Shown here: positions 31,096-44,263 of the stretch, in pieces
How positions within the stretch are numbered: the first letter of the stretch is position 1
Layout of the letters: every line of letters starts with the position of its first letter
Origin: Paragorgia papillata
Lineage: Eukaryota; Cnidaria; Anthozoa; Scleralcyonacea; Coralliidae
Reading direction: 5' to 3'
Assembly: GCA_035771165.1 (NCBI GenBank)
Contig: JAWNZC010000408.1
Location: forward strand, 1,426,001 to 1,490,000
Length of the DNA stretch: 64,000 nt
The notes under the pieces: generated by a model
Database searches by the model: none
Seen by the model: only the letters and a program-made list of their open reading frames with translations
Told to the model about the DNA's origin: nothing
Made by a program: the position numbers and the translations under genes

Positions 31096-32879
31096 TGACG
31101 TAAATTCAGGTTTCCAACAGCTCTTTAACGCTCTATCAAGTGAAAGAAAAATGAAAGAGCAATTAAACTGTTACAGTCAACTCTCTCTCTCTAAACCGAA
31201 TACTTTCGAGACTGATTCTAATTACTGTCCCTCTTTTTGAGATATTCGTTTTAGAGGGAATTTTATAGCAGTATAGCTCAGTTTAAACGTCGTTCTTGTG
31301 TCGAGTCAAATGACTCAAATCTAATTATTTAGCACGTATAAGACAATCTGAGTCAAACTCGCTTTAAATGTATGATAACATCATGGATTATCTAGCAGAA
31401 GAGACCTAACCCAACATCTTCCCCTAACCCTAATCAGTACGGAGCATGGGAAAAAATTGATAATCGACAATGTGATTGGTTCACTTATAGCCAATCAGAA
31501 AACTCGTTCATATTAGGTAGGTCTTTACTGAACATGCAGAAGAGCGGCGTAGGTTCATAAAATGGATTTTAGTGGAGTCAAATTGAATTAATTGATCATT
31601 CATATAACATGTAGCGAGTCCTGTTGACTGGCACCATTTTGATTTAATTGGCCTGATATAAACGATGTACTTTATAACATAAGTTAATCAATCACATAAC
31701 CCAAACCATCACAGGCTAACGAATACAGACTTGCCACACGTACTTTTGACGCATTTTAGTCAAATCCTTTATAGTTATATTTGACTCGACACAGGAGCGA
31801 CGTCCAAACTAGGCCTAAGTAAATCAATAAGCAGCAGAGAGTAAGTGTCCGATCCAGGGAGTAGAGTAACCCCCAGGGGACGAGGAGTTAGGGGAGGGGG
31901 CAGAAAGAGAGCCAATCCAACCAACACACACATATTTTTTCCAGGCTATAGAGTCGTTAGTAAAATTATTGAGTTTACTCCAAAAAAGGTAGATTTAGAA
32001 AGTTTGAATGCGTACTTAATAGCCAACCAACTGATCAAAATTTCATTTGCTCAAAAGTGTTGTCAGAATGCGAGCTACTCCAGGAGCCCAAATTTCAAAA
32101 TTATTTCGGGAAAAAATCTCCTGGGCCGCTTACACATGCGGATCCACAATCAAGTTAACATTGCCCCCGCGACAAATTATCTTTTGAATTGGTCAGCCTA
32201 GACATTAGGCTTTTCATTGGCCGAACTTTGTGACCTAGGTCTACGGTCTAGGAAGGTCTAGGCTGTGATTCGGCAAGGTGAGAGTGAATAATAAATTAGT
32301 TGAAAAAGTAGAGTGCTGCGTATATAGACACTGTTTTTAAATAGAGCAAAGTAACTGCCAAGGATTTTTTTTCACAAGAATGAAATGTGACGAAATATAA
32401 CAGGGCTTATACATCCAAAAACCCTAAAGCGTGTCGTAGAAAAATAACTAACCATATCATTTAAATCAAACAAACGAATTAATGAACGCATAAATGTTAA
32501 GTGTTTGCTATTTTTTACAATCAATTGGCAACTAGACTGTGGGTGAGACTGGAGAGGGAGGTAATTTTCCATCTACAAGGGCTGTCAGTGGGTGTAAAGC
32601 GATAGGAAACAGAAACAAAGTAAAAATGTAGAGAATAAAATTTTAAAAAAGTTCGTCAAGGCCATGAGGATGTGTAGTAAGTACCAAGTTTGAAAATGAG
32701 ACGCTTCTCTTGCCGCTTGCATGCTGTTATCATAACCATATATTACCTCAGAAACGTTTTGAAAAATGAAATGTCGACTTTTTTCATGTCTCACTGACGC
32801 GGTCACGCGATTCAGAATGATAATCTCAAACTTCAGTTGATTCTTCTTCTTCCTGCCAAACGCGTAGCATAAACCGCTA
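31096..32879. other. 5' flank of MFS unit B, no gene seen
   Basis: Collinear with 14080-15821 with scattered small indels. No promoter element was recognised. Confidence 0.5.
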
Positions 32880-33402
32880 AAATCAATCAATCAATCAACC
32901 AATCACTCAACCAATCAATCAACCAATCACTCAACCAATCACTCAACACTCACTCAATCACTCACTCAATCACTCACTCAATCACTCAATTAATCACTCA
33001 ATTAATCACTCAATTAAACACTCAATTAATCACTCAATTAATCACTCAATTAATCACTCAATTAATCACTCAATTAATCACTCTATTAATCACTCTATTA
33101 ATCACTCTATTAATCACTCTATTAATCACTCTATTAATCACTCTATTAATCACTCTATTAATCACTCTATTAATCACTCAGTTAATCACTCAGTTAATCA
33201 CTCAATTAATCACTCAATTAATCACTCAATTAATCCCCTCAACCCCTCAACCCCTCAACCCCTCAACCCCTCAACCGCCCAACCGCTCAACCGCCCAACC
33301 GCCCAACCGCCCAACCGCCCAACCGCTCAACCGCTCAATCGCTCAATCACACGCTCAATCACTCACTCAATCAATCAATCAATCACTCAATCAATCAGTC
33401 AA
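32880..33402. repeat. Simple-sequence array, unit B (AATTAATCACTC and CTCAACCC units)
   Basis: Orthologous position to 15822-17300. It contains an AATC/AATCACTC start, about 20 dodecamers AATTAATCACTC or its CTATTAATCACT variant, only about five CTCAACCC units (33236-33275), then CAACCGCC units. The two copies of the locus have expanded different units. Confidence 0.95.
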
Positions 33403-35346
33403 TAAGTGCAGAGACTGTGCATTCAACTGGTATAACATCGATCGATCGATCAAACAATCAATTAATTAATTAATTAATTAATTTAGATCAGTGAACCGTG
33501 AAAATGTTTAGATACATGGATCTTAACCAAAGTGCCTATAAAATGAAACATTCCGTTAAAATCACAAGCCAAATTCTTAGTAATAATAAGTATTATTTTT
33601 CGCCTTTGCCTCAGCGCTTGGGCTCACTTCGCTGGCGTCAGACCTAAAAACTCGTGAACCAAGGTTTACCGCCGCTACACCAATAACAACCAAAGTTATT
33701 GCTAATCTTCTTCACTACGGGACATAAATAGCAGTAGCTTGCTAATACACGCCTTACACGCAGGCGGTCTGTTTTAGCAGGCTACTTTTAAAGCTAAGAG
33801 GCTACTGCCGTTTTGGTGGTTTATAAAACTTCATGTGTTTAGGCACGGTTCATTAACTATGTCGGAGGGGGGGGGGGGCTTGTAAATCTTAAATACAACT
33901 GATAAACTTTTTCTATCCCCCCCTCCCCCCATCAGATCTGGTAAAATTCTTAGAGCCTCCCCTCAAAAGACATTGAAATTTTGTAAGCCACTCCCCCCTC
34001 CTTACCCAATTTTTTTTCATTACTTTTTGCAATTGGCTAGCCTGCGTTTTCCTTCCCGAGAATTCGGGGGAAGAACGTCTGCGAAACGGCATTTGAAATT
34101 GTGTTCCTGGTCATGTGAGGTCACAGGGAGCAGAGGAGTCAAACATGAGTTACACTTACTGAACGTCTTAATTGACAACTTATGAAACAATTCACAAACC
34201 TGGATGGCTGGATTTTCAACTCGTACGGCTTAGCAAGTTAGCAAATACTTCTTGTATTAAAATTCAAGCGAACTCATTACACCGCAGCCTAAAGTATTGT
34301 GGGCTCGCATGCAAGCTTATTGATCTTTATAGATTTAATAATCAATCTCGTACCCAGGGCCTGCGATCCTTTTGGTCAGTACCAAGGAACGGAGGCTCTG
34401 GGCAACTCCGATGAAACTTGTCATCTGATTGGTTAGTTTAAAAACAGTAAAATTTCAAATAATGTGCACGTTGCTAACTTGTTTAATCGTTTTCTCGTCG
34501 TTCTGTAACAATTATACACGCCAGACCCAGAATACAATTGAACACATGAAATAATTCAAAACAGCAAAAATCCCGACAATTTACAAGTTAAAACTATTAT
34601 TATTCTCGCTTCGTCGCCAAACAAACATCCATCGTCTGATTCGTCTCGTAATTATTCGCAGTTTCGTCTCAGAACTTTAAGAAATTATATTAGAGAATAC
34701 AAGGTCGATGTAGTTTAGCCAAGATAGCAGAAAGTACATGCAATTCCTTACCTGAGCGGCTCAGCCGATCACTGCCGAGTGCCGATGGCGACGCGGACAT
34801 ATAAAACACTCTCGTGAATTGGGAACTGGGAATAGGGAACTGGGAACCAGAAGACTGAGAACAAAAAAACAATTTTGGTTTTTTTTTCATCGGAGTTTCC
34901 CAGAGCCTAACAGCAGGGAATTTTGTCTGCGCATGCGTCGCGCGAGTTGCCGTAGGGAGTCTGGGGACTTCAAAAGCATAAACAAAGATGGCGGTAAATT
35001 TTCCCCCCCACAACCCTTATTTCCCCCAGAAAAAGGTGTATAGTTTGTAAAACGGCTTGTGAAAGGACACTGGAAACTGTCAGAAGAAGCCTCCCACAAC
35101 GTGAAGAAATAGAAAGATATTTTAGTGAATCGTACGATATTAAATTGGGTGACAACGACTTGAGTACGTTGTGGTCAACATGCCGTGGCTTCAAATGCAC
35201 GCAGTTTAATTGAGCTCAAAGCCCCATTTCTACAATTTTTAGAACAAAAATGTGTCGTTAAAATTTAAGAAAATCAACTAAAGACTGACAATCGGTAAAA
35301 ATATTTTGAGGCAATAGGGCAGATTTTGCAGAAATTGACAATATTT
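33403..35346. other. Stretch without a recognisable gene, unit B
   Basis: Collinear with 17301-19232. Confidence 0.5.
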
Positions 35347-36452
35347 GCATGTAGTAGCGTAGGCATGTCATATTTTATTGTAAGATCTGCGTGAGACAAA
35401 AAAACTGATTATATATTTCTATGTACGAACGCAATTATACATAAATTTAGCACAACGTTGTGGCAGTTTATAAGAGGCCTCTTGCTCGACATAAGACAGA
35501 ATCTGAGTAGGTTTTAAAGACAGCACTAACTAGTAAACAAGTCGTCGGATGAAAGGAATAAATACATAATTTACCCACTTTCCCCAATTGTCCCATTACG
35601 AAATACCTCTCAGATATCAAAAGCAGTAATGGAATAAAATGAAACCAGCATTTAAATTTTGGGGAAGAAGCGGGCAGATTTTGAGTGATAGTCCATCGAA
35701 CATTCGCTGTCAATTTGACTCCAATGCGGCTTCTTCGTACCATCACTTCGTCTTCGATATTTATACACCTTCCTGGCTAAAATGTCTTCTTTCACCTATC
35801 AGAAGAACGTCAGTGTCTCCACTAATTGGACAACATAGTTTAAAACTCTGGTTGACCGACAGATCGTTAGTAAATCTTGAAGTTACCTTCAGCAGAGCAG
35901 CAGGGAATTTTGTCTGCGGGCTCATCGTGTTTTGTTATCTTCTATGGCGAAATTTTAAAAGTTTTAAACTATGTTGTCCAATTAGTGGAGACACTGACGT
36001 TCTTCTGATAGGTGAAAGAAGACATTTTAGCCAGGAAGGTGTATAAATATCGAAGATGAAGGTGATGGTACGAAGAAGCCGCATTGGAGTCAAGTTGATA
36101 GCGAATGTTTTATCGACTATAAACTCAAAATTTGCCTTAAATTTAAATGCTCGTTTCATTTTATTCCATTACTGCTTTTGATATCTGAGAGGTATTTCGT
36201 AATGGGAAAATCAGTAGAAAGTGGGTAAATTATGTATTTATTCCTTTCATCCGACGACTTGTTTACTAGTTAGTGCTGTCTTTATTTAAAACGTACTCAG
36301 ATTCTGTCTTATGTCGAGCAAGACCTCTTAACTGCCACAGCGTTGTGCTAAATTTATGTATAATTGCGTTCGTACATAGAAATATATTATCAGTTTTTTT
36401 GTCTCACGCAGATCTTACAATAAAGTTTGACATGCCTACGCTGCCTACTAAT
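35347..36452. mobile_element. Giant fold-back element, unit B
   Basis: Same structure as 19233-20343: arms of about 500 bases around a ~112-base loop. Confidence 0.85.
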
Positions 36453-36500
36453 GTCATTGCGGCGACGACATGCAAGGACTGGATAGAGCATCTATTGTCC

Positions 36501-36710
36501 TAGCCTGGTAATGAAAAATCCATGATCCTTTGTTCTGTCTTCAGATAACCACTAAAGACTTCTGCTTTCCTATTGGTTGAATTTTCGCGCGTTTTTATTG
36601 GCTATGAGTAAAACTGCAATCGTCATAAGTGGATTTAGCCCTGGTGACGCGAGAATGAAATTAGTGGTTACCTGGCCCATATTCTTTGATTGGGCCAGGG
36701 CACCAGGCTA
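36501..36710. mobile_element. 210-bp TAGCCTGGT MITE, unit B
   Basis: Same CTATTGTCC 9-bp duplication (36492-36500 and 36711-36719) as in unit A. Confidence 0.85.
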
Positions 36711-39700
36711 CTATTGTCCCCGAGCCCGGGCGTAGGGCCGAAGGCCCGGAGCCCGGTGAGGGTGCTAATCTCGACACGCGTGGAGTCATTTTACACGCGT
36801 GGACAAACGTGAAATGCGAACAAATTTCTGTGATCTGAATATTTATTTTTAACATATACCTCGCAGGTGAATAGTGCTTTTCAAGCAATCTGATTGGTTC
36901 CTCTAGCTCGGGATATCCTGCACTATTCACCTGCGGGCAAAACAAAATGGCGGACAGTTTTGCTTTGTTTACCGAAGCAGGAGTCAGATTTTGTTGATAA
37001 ACAAGGCTGATGTTGTAGAATAACGAGAAAAGTCAACAAAATTAAGTAGAAGAGTGTCCACAGGTATGTTTCTTTACAATTTTCTAGCCATTAATATATT
37101 CAAAAGTTGTAAAAACTGTTTTGTCGACAAATATCGGGTACGCCGTACGCCAAGTGCCCAAGTTGCTAGCGGCCGTGTCTTGTATAAAATACCGAAAAAT
37201 ATAAGAATGTTAAACTAGTTATTTCATTTAGAAGTGTCGGTGAATAGTGTGCACTATTCACTTTGGGCCATTTTGTTCAAATTGCTGAAACTCGCATGGA
37301 ATTCAATAAAAAGCCCTATTTTAAGTATCATATATATGCATGGTTATTTCATATGCAGTGGTTCAGTGAAGGATACATTCGTACTATTAATATCTGAGCA
37401 CACAAATCTTACATTCTCTTACACTTTGAGAAGTACAAAGAATTTAATTGACAAAATCCACCAACTGGGCCTATACGTAAGTCGGTGTGCCGTTATGGAT
37501 TAAACGTCAACAACAACAACGACAACGGTTTTCTTCTTTAAACAAAAGAATCTTTTTGCAAAACGAAGAAAACGAATAACTTTTAAACGTACAAGGTTTA
37601 ACCTAGCGTGAGGTCTGTACTATAGTGAAATATCGATCCGACGTTTTTAGTACGGACCGAGCGAGCGCATGCAGGTCCTTGCAGAAAACGGAGGCCCGAT
37701 ATTTCACAAGTACAGACCGAACAAGCGAGGTCAACAAGTAGGTTATTATATGACCATAAAAATGTTGTAAACGTTTAGTGAAAACTCGATAAAGTGTTAG
37801 GTTCGTATTCGTCACCATTTTTCTTGCGAACTAAACAAAAGTGGCAGATATTTTCATATTTTTAAGTACTTTAGCTATCTTGAACTTTCTGCCCCTAATA
37901 ATATAGAAGGCAAAATTACTCGAATATGATTGGCTAATGAGAGGGCATTTTTTTGTAATTCAGGGCAAAATGTCTTGCACTTGATTGGTTCCTTGATCGG
38001 CAATTCTTGCATGTGATTGGTCGCTTGGTTACCTGGCAACAGTGAACATCAGAGGACTGACCTTTTTTCAACAAATCTGCAAGGTTTTTCGATCTAAAAA
38101 TGCTTTTTTGTTTACTTTGAACTAATTTAAACTATTGAAGGAGTGTAAACTGTTAGTGAAAATGAATACACTACAAAATTTACGACGTTTTGCCTGTGTA
38201 TACAAAAAGGAAGCAACAGGCACAGCGATAGAGCGAGGAAAATTGTAATGTTGCCGAGCACCGACCGTGATAAGGTACATGTACTTCGACATTTTCTGGA
38301 CATAACATAGCTCTTGAATAATTTTTCCCGCTATATTCTTAACACATAATCGCATGAGTTCTCGTAAAATTAAGGTTTAATTTCACTCGTGTTTTCAAAA
38401 TCTTACAAATTACCCTTGACGCTTTGCGACTCGGGCAATTTTGTAAACACTCGTGAAATTAAACCTTAATTTTCCTCGGCCCCATGCGATTACATATACA
38501 AATAGCATTTTTCAATTGTTTTTGTTTGACATATTGCTCAGTAATTGGATAAAAGAACATCTGAGATTCTATAATCCTTGTGAGAAGTGAATGTTATATC
38601 ATTACGAACAATGTTAGTTGTTACGAACATTTTGAATATTTTAAAATGTTTCACATGGAAACTTGAACTATACATGCATCAAATGAAAGCTTGACACAAT
38701 TTCTAACATACTTTAAAAGACTCATTAATAATTCATGACGACTGAAAACACAAAAGAAATCAATACCGTAGCAGTGGTTGTAAATCGGATACAGCATCGT
38801 CCTGATTTACATAAATTTTAGCTTTGATTTTCTTGGCTAAAACCGAGACCGTATCCCCAAAATAATTGGTGAACTTGATTACTTAGATGCATTTGTATTT
38901 TAAGAAAGATACAGCATTCGCATCCGAGCTGTATCTATTACATATTTCAACAATGAGTAGTTCTGAAATTATTATCCGTCTTGTCACATGTATACTGACA
39001 TCACTTTCATTTTGCTTATAAAATTCTCTCAGCGGTCTGGAACGGCAGATTCCGGACCGCTCAGGAACCAATCAAATTGCTGGATTTCACTGGACCGCTC
39101 ACAAAAATAGTCATATAATATTTATTAGTATAAATTTACAAGTTTCTATCACAAATCCTTAAATTTCATTGGCTATCGCAGGAGTTACTATCTGCTGATA
39201 GAAACCTCTGGCGATAAGCCAATGAAAAGTCTTCTTTTAACGAAATTGACCAATCACAAAATGCGTAGTATGTCACGAGCAATGATCATTAGGGGCCGTT
39301 TACATGAATCCGGATTGAGTTTCAATTCGGATTGAACTCATTCCGCTTCTGATCAAACCCCTTTATCTGTTTACATAAATCCGGATTGAGATTAGCTCAT
39401 TCCGGATTGAGTTCAATCCGGTTCTCATTCCGGATTGAAATTTCGTTCCGGAATCATGTAAAGTATGTTTACAAAATATGTAAAATAAGTGAAATATGCA
39501 TATGTATATTAAGTTGAGAAGTTGGTTGAGGCGTTGAGCTATGCGAATAAATAGATATGTACAAGTACGCTAAAATATATTAAAATTGTTTTAAAAACGA
39601 GTTAAAGTTAAAATTAGCAAAACTACGAGTTCACTGCGCTCTTCGCGTGAGTTGATTGATGGTTTCTCTTTTCATATATAATGTGCTTCTTCCAATCTTA

Positions 39701-40218
39701 AGAAGTTCACTGTCGTTGTCGTCTAAGATGCTTATAGTTTAAATTATGTAAATTGTGGCAGGCTGTAAAATGTTTGTATATAGACAGACGAAGGCACGAA
39801 GCTGCTCGCCCTCGCTATAAATTTTTAATTTCTGATGATATCGTCGTAGTACGACAAAAGTGTCAAAAGCCCAAACAATAAATAATTTAAACAAACAGCA
39901 GCAGCAACTAGGCTGTATTAATTTCATTTGATTAAATCTGAATATCAAATATATTATTCAGTTAACCGCGTGACTTCTTCAAATTGTAGAACTTATTCTG
40001 ATCTTGCTTCTTAACCACCGTCGTGATCCTAACATCTTAAATATTAACAATTACAACCTCAACCTCAACATCAACCTCAACCAACAATTATAGTCTCCCT
40101 GCTATATAGGTTGGGCAATAAAATTCTTAGTATCTCTGCGGTACTAACTGTGTTTACCGCCGGACTAGCTCAGATGCCTGAGTTTTCAACGCGTTGACTG
40201 CTAGGTTATAGTTTGGGT

Positions 40219-40252
<34 letters not shown>

Positions 40253-40318
40253 AACAAACAAACAAAGTGTTCGCGAAATGTCGAAAAGTTCTCAATACCG
40301 TAAAGATAGAGCGAATAT
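36711..40318. other. Repeat-rich stretch without gene, unit B
   Basis: Collinear with 20600-24960. It holds the repeat X head (36757-36810), the GTGAATAGTGC hairpin, a repeat Z fragment (37281-37510), the empty MITE site ATAAAGTGT (37789-37797), a fold-back (about 38348-38492), repeat Y (38716-38960), the 39197/39198 junction lacking A's 754-bp block, and the longer GGGGCCGTTTACAT remnant (39292-39470). Confidence 0.6.
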
Positions 40319-40462
40319 ACTATAAGTGGGCTTACCTCAAATGTTGATGGTCGCTACTGTCAGTTTCACGCTGGGCGATCGCCCAGCGTGAGAAAGATCG
40401 CCCAGCGTGAAACTGACAGTAGCGACCATCAACATTTGACTGGGTATAAGCCCACTTATAGT
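40319..40462. repeat. Near-perfect hairpin, unit B
   Basis: Copy of 24961-25106, flanked here by a longer (TA)n and a shorter (CAAA)n. Confidence 0.85.
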
Positions 40463-41112
40463 ATATATATATATATATTGTCGCCATAAGGTGTCCTGTT
40501 TTGAAATTCTTTCGGCATTCTGTTTGACTATTTTCACTGGATTTTGCCATTATCGTGATTTATAATTATAACTTCTTTAGTTCCGACTGAACGGTCCGTT
40601 TCAGTCAAACCATGCGGACTTTACTCTTTCGTATTTTGCTCTACCTTAACGCTAGACAATTTTATTTGTCTGCAGGAAGAAAGCTCCCAGTCACTAAGAG
40701 GTTTAAGATACCTGGACGACGACGGCGGTTAAAAAGCAATGTGAATTTTATAATTTAAAAAAGTCACTGTTAACTGACTATTATATTTGATTTTTGAAGC
40801 TATAGTTTAGTGACTTGCCATGCAGTACTGCTAAAATTATTTTAGTCAATCTTAAGTAACATTATTTATTCTCTGGTTGTTGGCTTCGTCCTGAAAATGA
40901 TGAATTGTTGATTTGCAAAATAGATTATTTTGTTTAAAAGACGTCGCCGTTGGGATTGACGTCGTAGATCTTAAGTCCCTTTATTATCAACTTTTCGTGA
41001 CTGAATAGTTTATTCTAAAACTATGTAGACTTTAGTCTTTTTGGGCAACCCCAAAACCCTCTGGGTATAATCCCAGACGATTTTACTTATCAAGGTGAAC
41101 TTCCAGTATTAA

Positions 41113-41345
41113 GGGGCCATTTACATGAACCGGGCCAGCCCGGTTAACTGGGCTCACGCGATTGATTAGGATCTCACTGTGGATTTGAAACTCGCGTAAA
41201 CTAAATGTACAAAGAAGAATTGGTTTAGTTTCGATGTAAACTAACCCTAACGTTGATTAAAATCTCTTTTTGTGGCCGAGGAACGAATTTCGTGACACGA
41301 ATCAGCCCGGTTAGCCGGGCTAGCCCGGCTCATGTAAATAGCCCC
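41113..41345. mobile_element. PIF/Harbinger-like MITE with TAA TSD, unit B
   Basis: Copy of 25761-25995 with the same TAA flanks (41110-41112 and 41346-41348). Confidence 0.8.
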
Positions 41346-41961
41346 TAAGAGTCAGAGGTGTTTATATCATGGAAGCGAGCCAGCCTGGGTACTCGAGCTA
41401 ACAGCTTTCCCCAAATTAAATCGTGCTTTTTTATATATTAGCTTTTTTCGAATACGCACCCACATGCATGAGCAACAGATTGTTTGTCGAGTATAGAAGG
41501 GTTGGGCAATAGGCAAACCATGTATACAGTTAATATTTAAAACAATGAGATTTCGTGTCTTGTCAGAACTGATACACTACGCAATTAACACAACATATAA
41601 ACAAACACCCCTTACTTCGAACAAATTGACTTTACATTGATTTCTAATAATATGCATTATACACTGTCTCTTACCAGCGATAACCGTGCTTTTCTGTCTT
41701 GGAATGGCAGCAATAAACGCTAGAAAATACTGCAAAACCAGTGAAGTGTACAACCAACACTAAAGGTCTGAAAGATGTGATGTTTAATTATATAGCTGCA
41801 TCATGCTCGACCGATCGAAGATCATGCAGCAATGCGCCATAGTCCCTAGAATTAAAGTGTCTGGAAACGCGGCGTACTTCAAAGGAAAAACACGGCAAGC
41901 TTTGCCCATATTGAGGTAAGCGTATCACGTGACGCGAAGGGGCACGGTCAAGGCTATCAAT

Positions 41962-42510
41962 ATGGCGACAGAACAAGGCGCGAGCCAATCTCGTTCCCAG
42001 AGCCCACGTTCCCCACCCGGGAAACGAGAGACTCCGTTTCACATCGATATTTCATTGGCTGATGAACACAGTGAACTCTATATAACTCTTCTTCCGGATA
42101 GAATCCTGTGACGGCGTGAACGGATTATCCCAGAGTCTCTCGTTTCCCGGGTGGGGAACGTCGGCTCTGGGAACGAGATTGGGCGCCAGCGCTTTCCAAG
42201 TGAAATATTGACGATGATGAGTTTGATTTTGGAGATGATACCTTAGCGATAAATTTAAATTTACTGGAGGTGGATGCGGCGGACATTTAAGCTCAAATGG
42301 AGACTATTGTCAGCGATGTAAGTGTTTTATCGATGTTTATAATACGATAAGTGCTACTCTCAGGACATTTAATAGGAACACCGAAGGCTGAAATGGTTCT
42401 TTGTATTTTCAGATTCAGGAACCCCCAAGTGTTTTTTTGTGTGTTATGTGCATCAAAACATGAAATCGAAAGGTGGTTTGACCTTACATGTTCGAAGGAA
42501 CCACAGTTAA
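41962..42510 (+). pseudogene. 5' exons of the zinc-finger-type gene, unit B
   Basis: Same ATG, MITE interruption, GTAAGT donor and SKGGLTLHVRRNH end as unit A. It also has a G-to-T change that turns the Glu codon of DIEAQM into TAA. Unit A keeps Glu, so this nonsense change arose after the duplication. Confidence 0.5.
41986..42181. mobile_element. CAATCTCGTTCCC MITE, unit B
   Basis: 196 bp; the same insertion as 26636-26841, with an internal 10-bp deletion. Confidence 0.85.
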
Positions 42511-42714
42511 CTTAGTAAAAGGCTGTGACACGGGAGAAGACAACCACAAGCTGTCATCCTTACATGTGCGGTGTTGTCAAACATTGTCGAAGGGGCTAAA
42601 CAAAATTTTCTGCTGTTGGGTGTTTATTCGCAATAACTAAGCGCTTTCTGGCTTGTCGAAATCAGAAACATGCATATACAGGCACCGAAAAGGGGAATCG
42701 AGCGATTAGCAATT

Positions 42715-44263
42715 GACCACTTCACCCTGAAACACGTGTAGTGTAATACGACACCAAAATAAAAAAATGCGGACAAAAAGTCGTTCGGTCAACAGAGGCT
42801 AAATAGGAAGGTGAACATTTTATTTCGATTTTTATCGAATAACTCGCGCTTATGCCCATTCTAAGTGGAAAGTATCGCGCAAGACGTTTTCTGTAACAAG
42901 TATGAACCTGTAGAAGCTCCTTATGAGCAAAGGATGGTGAGTTATGAGGAGAAATTCCGAGCGATGAGCGGCAAGTCGCTTCAAAATGTAATATCTTCAA
43001 AACGCTGCATGCGTGGCGCCTCACTGGATCCAAGCCAGTTCTTAAGGACGAATTAACTATTGACTTTTGTTTCAGTGACTTGAAAGGATAGAAATACCTT
43101 AATCATTCGGTGCATTCCGTTTTCTTTGTACTCTGCGTAATTAGAAAATACAAAAGGCAAGTAGAGCATTACTAGTAAAGCTGATTAAAGCATGCAGTAG
43201 AGCATTAACAAGATTATAGCATCAGGTAAAAAATCTTAATCATTATTTATTCTTAATCATTATTTGCGCAAAATATTTTAATATTCGATATCAACAAGAA
43301 ACCTTATATAGACAGGTTTACATTCAGAACTTACCGTTTGTTAAAACTTTGCTCATTGTATAACTAAGCAGTATGGGATTCAACAATCGAAACAACAAGC
43401 TCATTGTTTGTTTACACTCTTTACGTTTCTCTCTGACGAAGGGCCTTCGCTCGAAACGTTAGACTCCTATACCGGCTATACGTTCTCTGTTTCGGCAGTA
43501 TATCTAACCTTACTATATTTCGATTGTTGTTTCTACACTGCCTACGCAGCACGCTACTTTTATTACACAATATGGGATTCATCCGGTCCGATACATGCAG
43601 TTGGCCCTTTCTCTTCGATAAAACGCTATCTTTCATGAGCAATGGAACCATCGATGACTTGTTTTTATCCATTTCGTTCATCGCTCGGGGTATTTCTTTA
43701 GCGTTGAAAACCGAACAAAAAATACATTGTCTTCGTTCTTGTTTCTTTCCCACGTGGGCTGGAGAACGGGAATCGTTTCTGTATCCTCCCTAAGCGCAGT
43801 GTTTGTTCTCGAAAAAAGCAGCGTATAAAGGCCAAACTGGCTCCTAACGACGTAAATATAACACTACCACGACTCCTACATGTAAACACTTGCGACGGAG
43901 GACTTTTTGCACTAAAATGTTTACACGGAATGGGCATACTCTCTAAAGTATCTATTAACTGAGGCGCCACGTAGCGCTTTTGAAGATATTAAATTTCGAA
44001 GCGAGTTGCCGCACATCGCTCGGAATTTCTCCTCATAACTCACCATCCTTTGCTCGTAAGGAGCTTCTATAGGTTCATACGTGTTATAGAAAATTTCTTG
44101 CACGATACTTTCCACTTAGAATGGGCATAAGCGCGAGTTTTCGATAAAAATCGAAATAAAATGTTCACCTTGCTATTTAGCCTCTGTTGCCGAACGACTT
44201 CTTGTCCGCATTTTTTGATTTTGGTGTCGTATTACACTACACGTGTTTCAGGGTGAAGTGGTC
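42715..44263. mobile_element. 1549-bp long-TIR DNA element with AATT TSD, B-specific
   Basis: Unit A has the empty site AGCAATTCTATGG at 27369-27381. In unit B the element starts GACCACTTCACCC and ends with its inverse, flanked by AATT on each side (42711-42714 and 44264-44267). The arms are about 305 bases (42715-43023 and 43961-44263). Both arms keep a related frame containing YEQRMVSYEEKFRAM. The centre contains the CTGACGAAGGGCCTTCGCTC repeat also found at 53290-53460. There is no transposase. A 4-bp duplication occurs in several superfamilies (for example Sola and Chapaev), so the class is left open. Confidence 0.85.
43405..43570 (+). repeat. Repeat W copy 1 inside the long-TIR element
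   Basis: A segment from GTTTACACTCTTTACG through GACGAAGGGCCTTCGCTCGAA to GCCTACGCAGCACGCTAC that recurs at 53302-53455. It resembles terminal sequences of cnidarian retroelements, from memory. It is nested inside the B-specific element, so it was carried with it. Confidence 0.7.
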
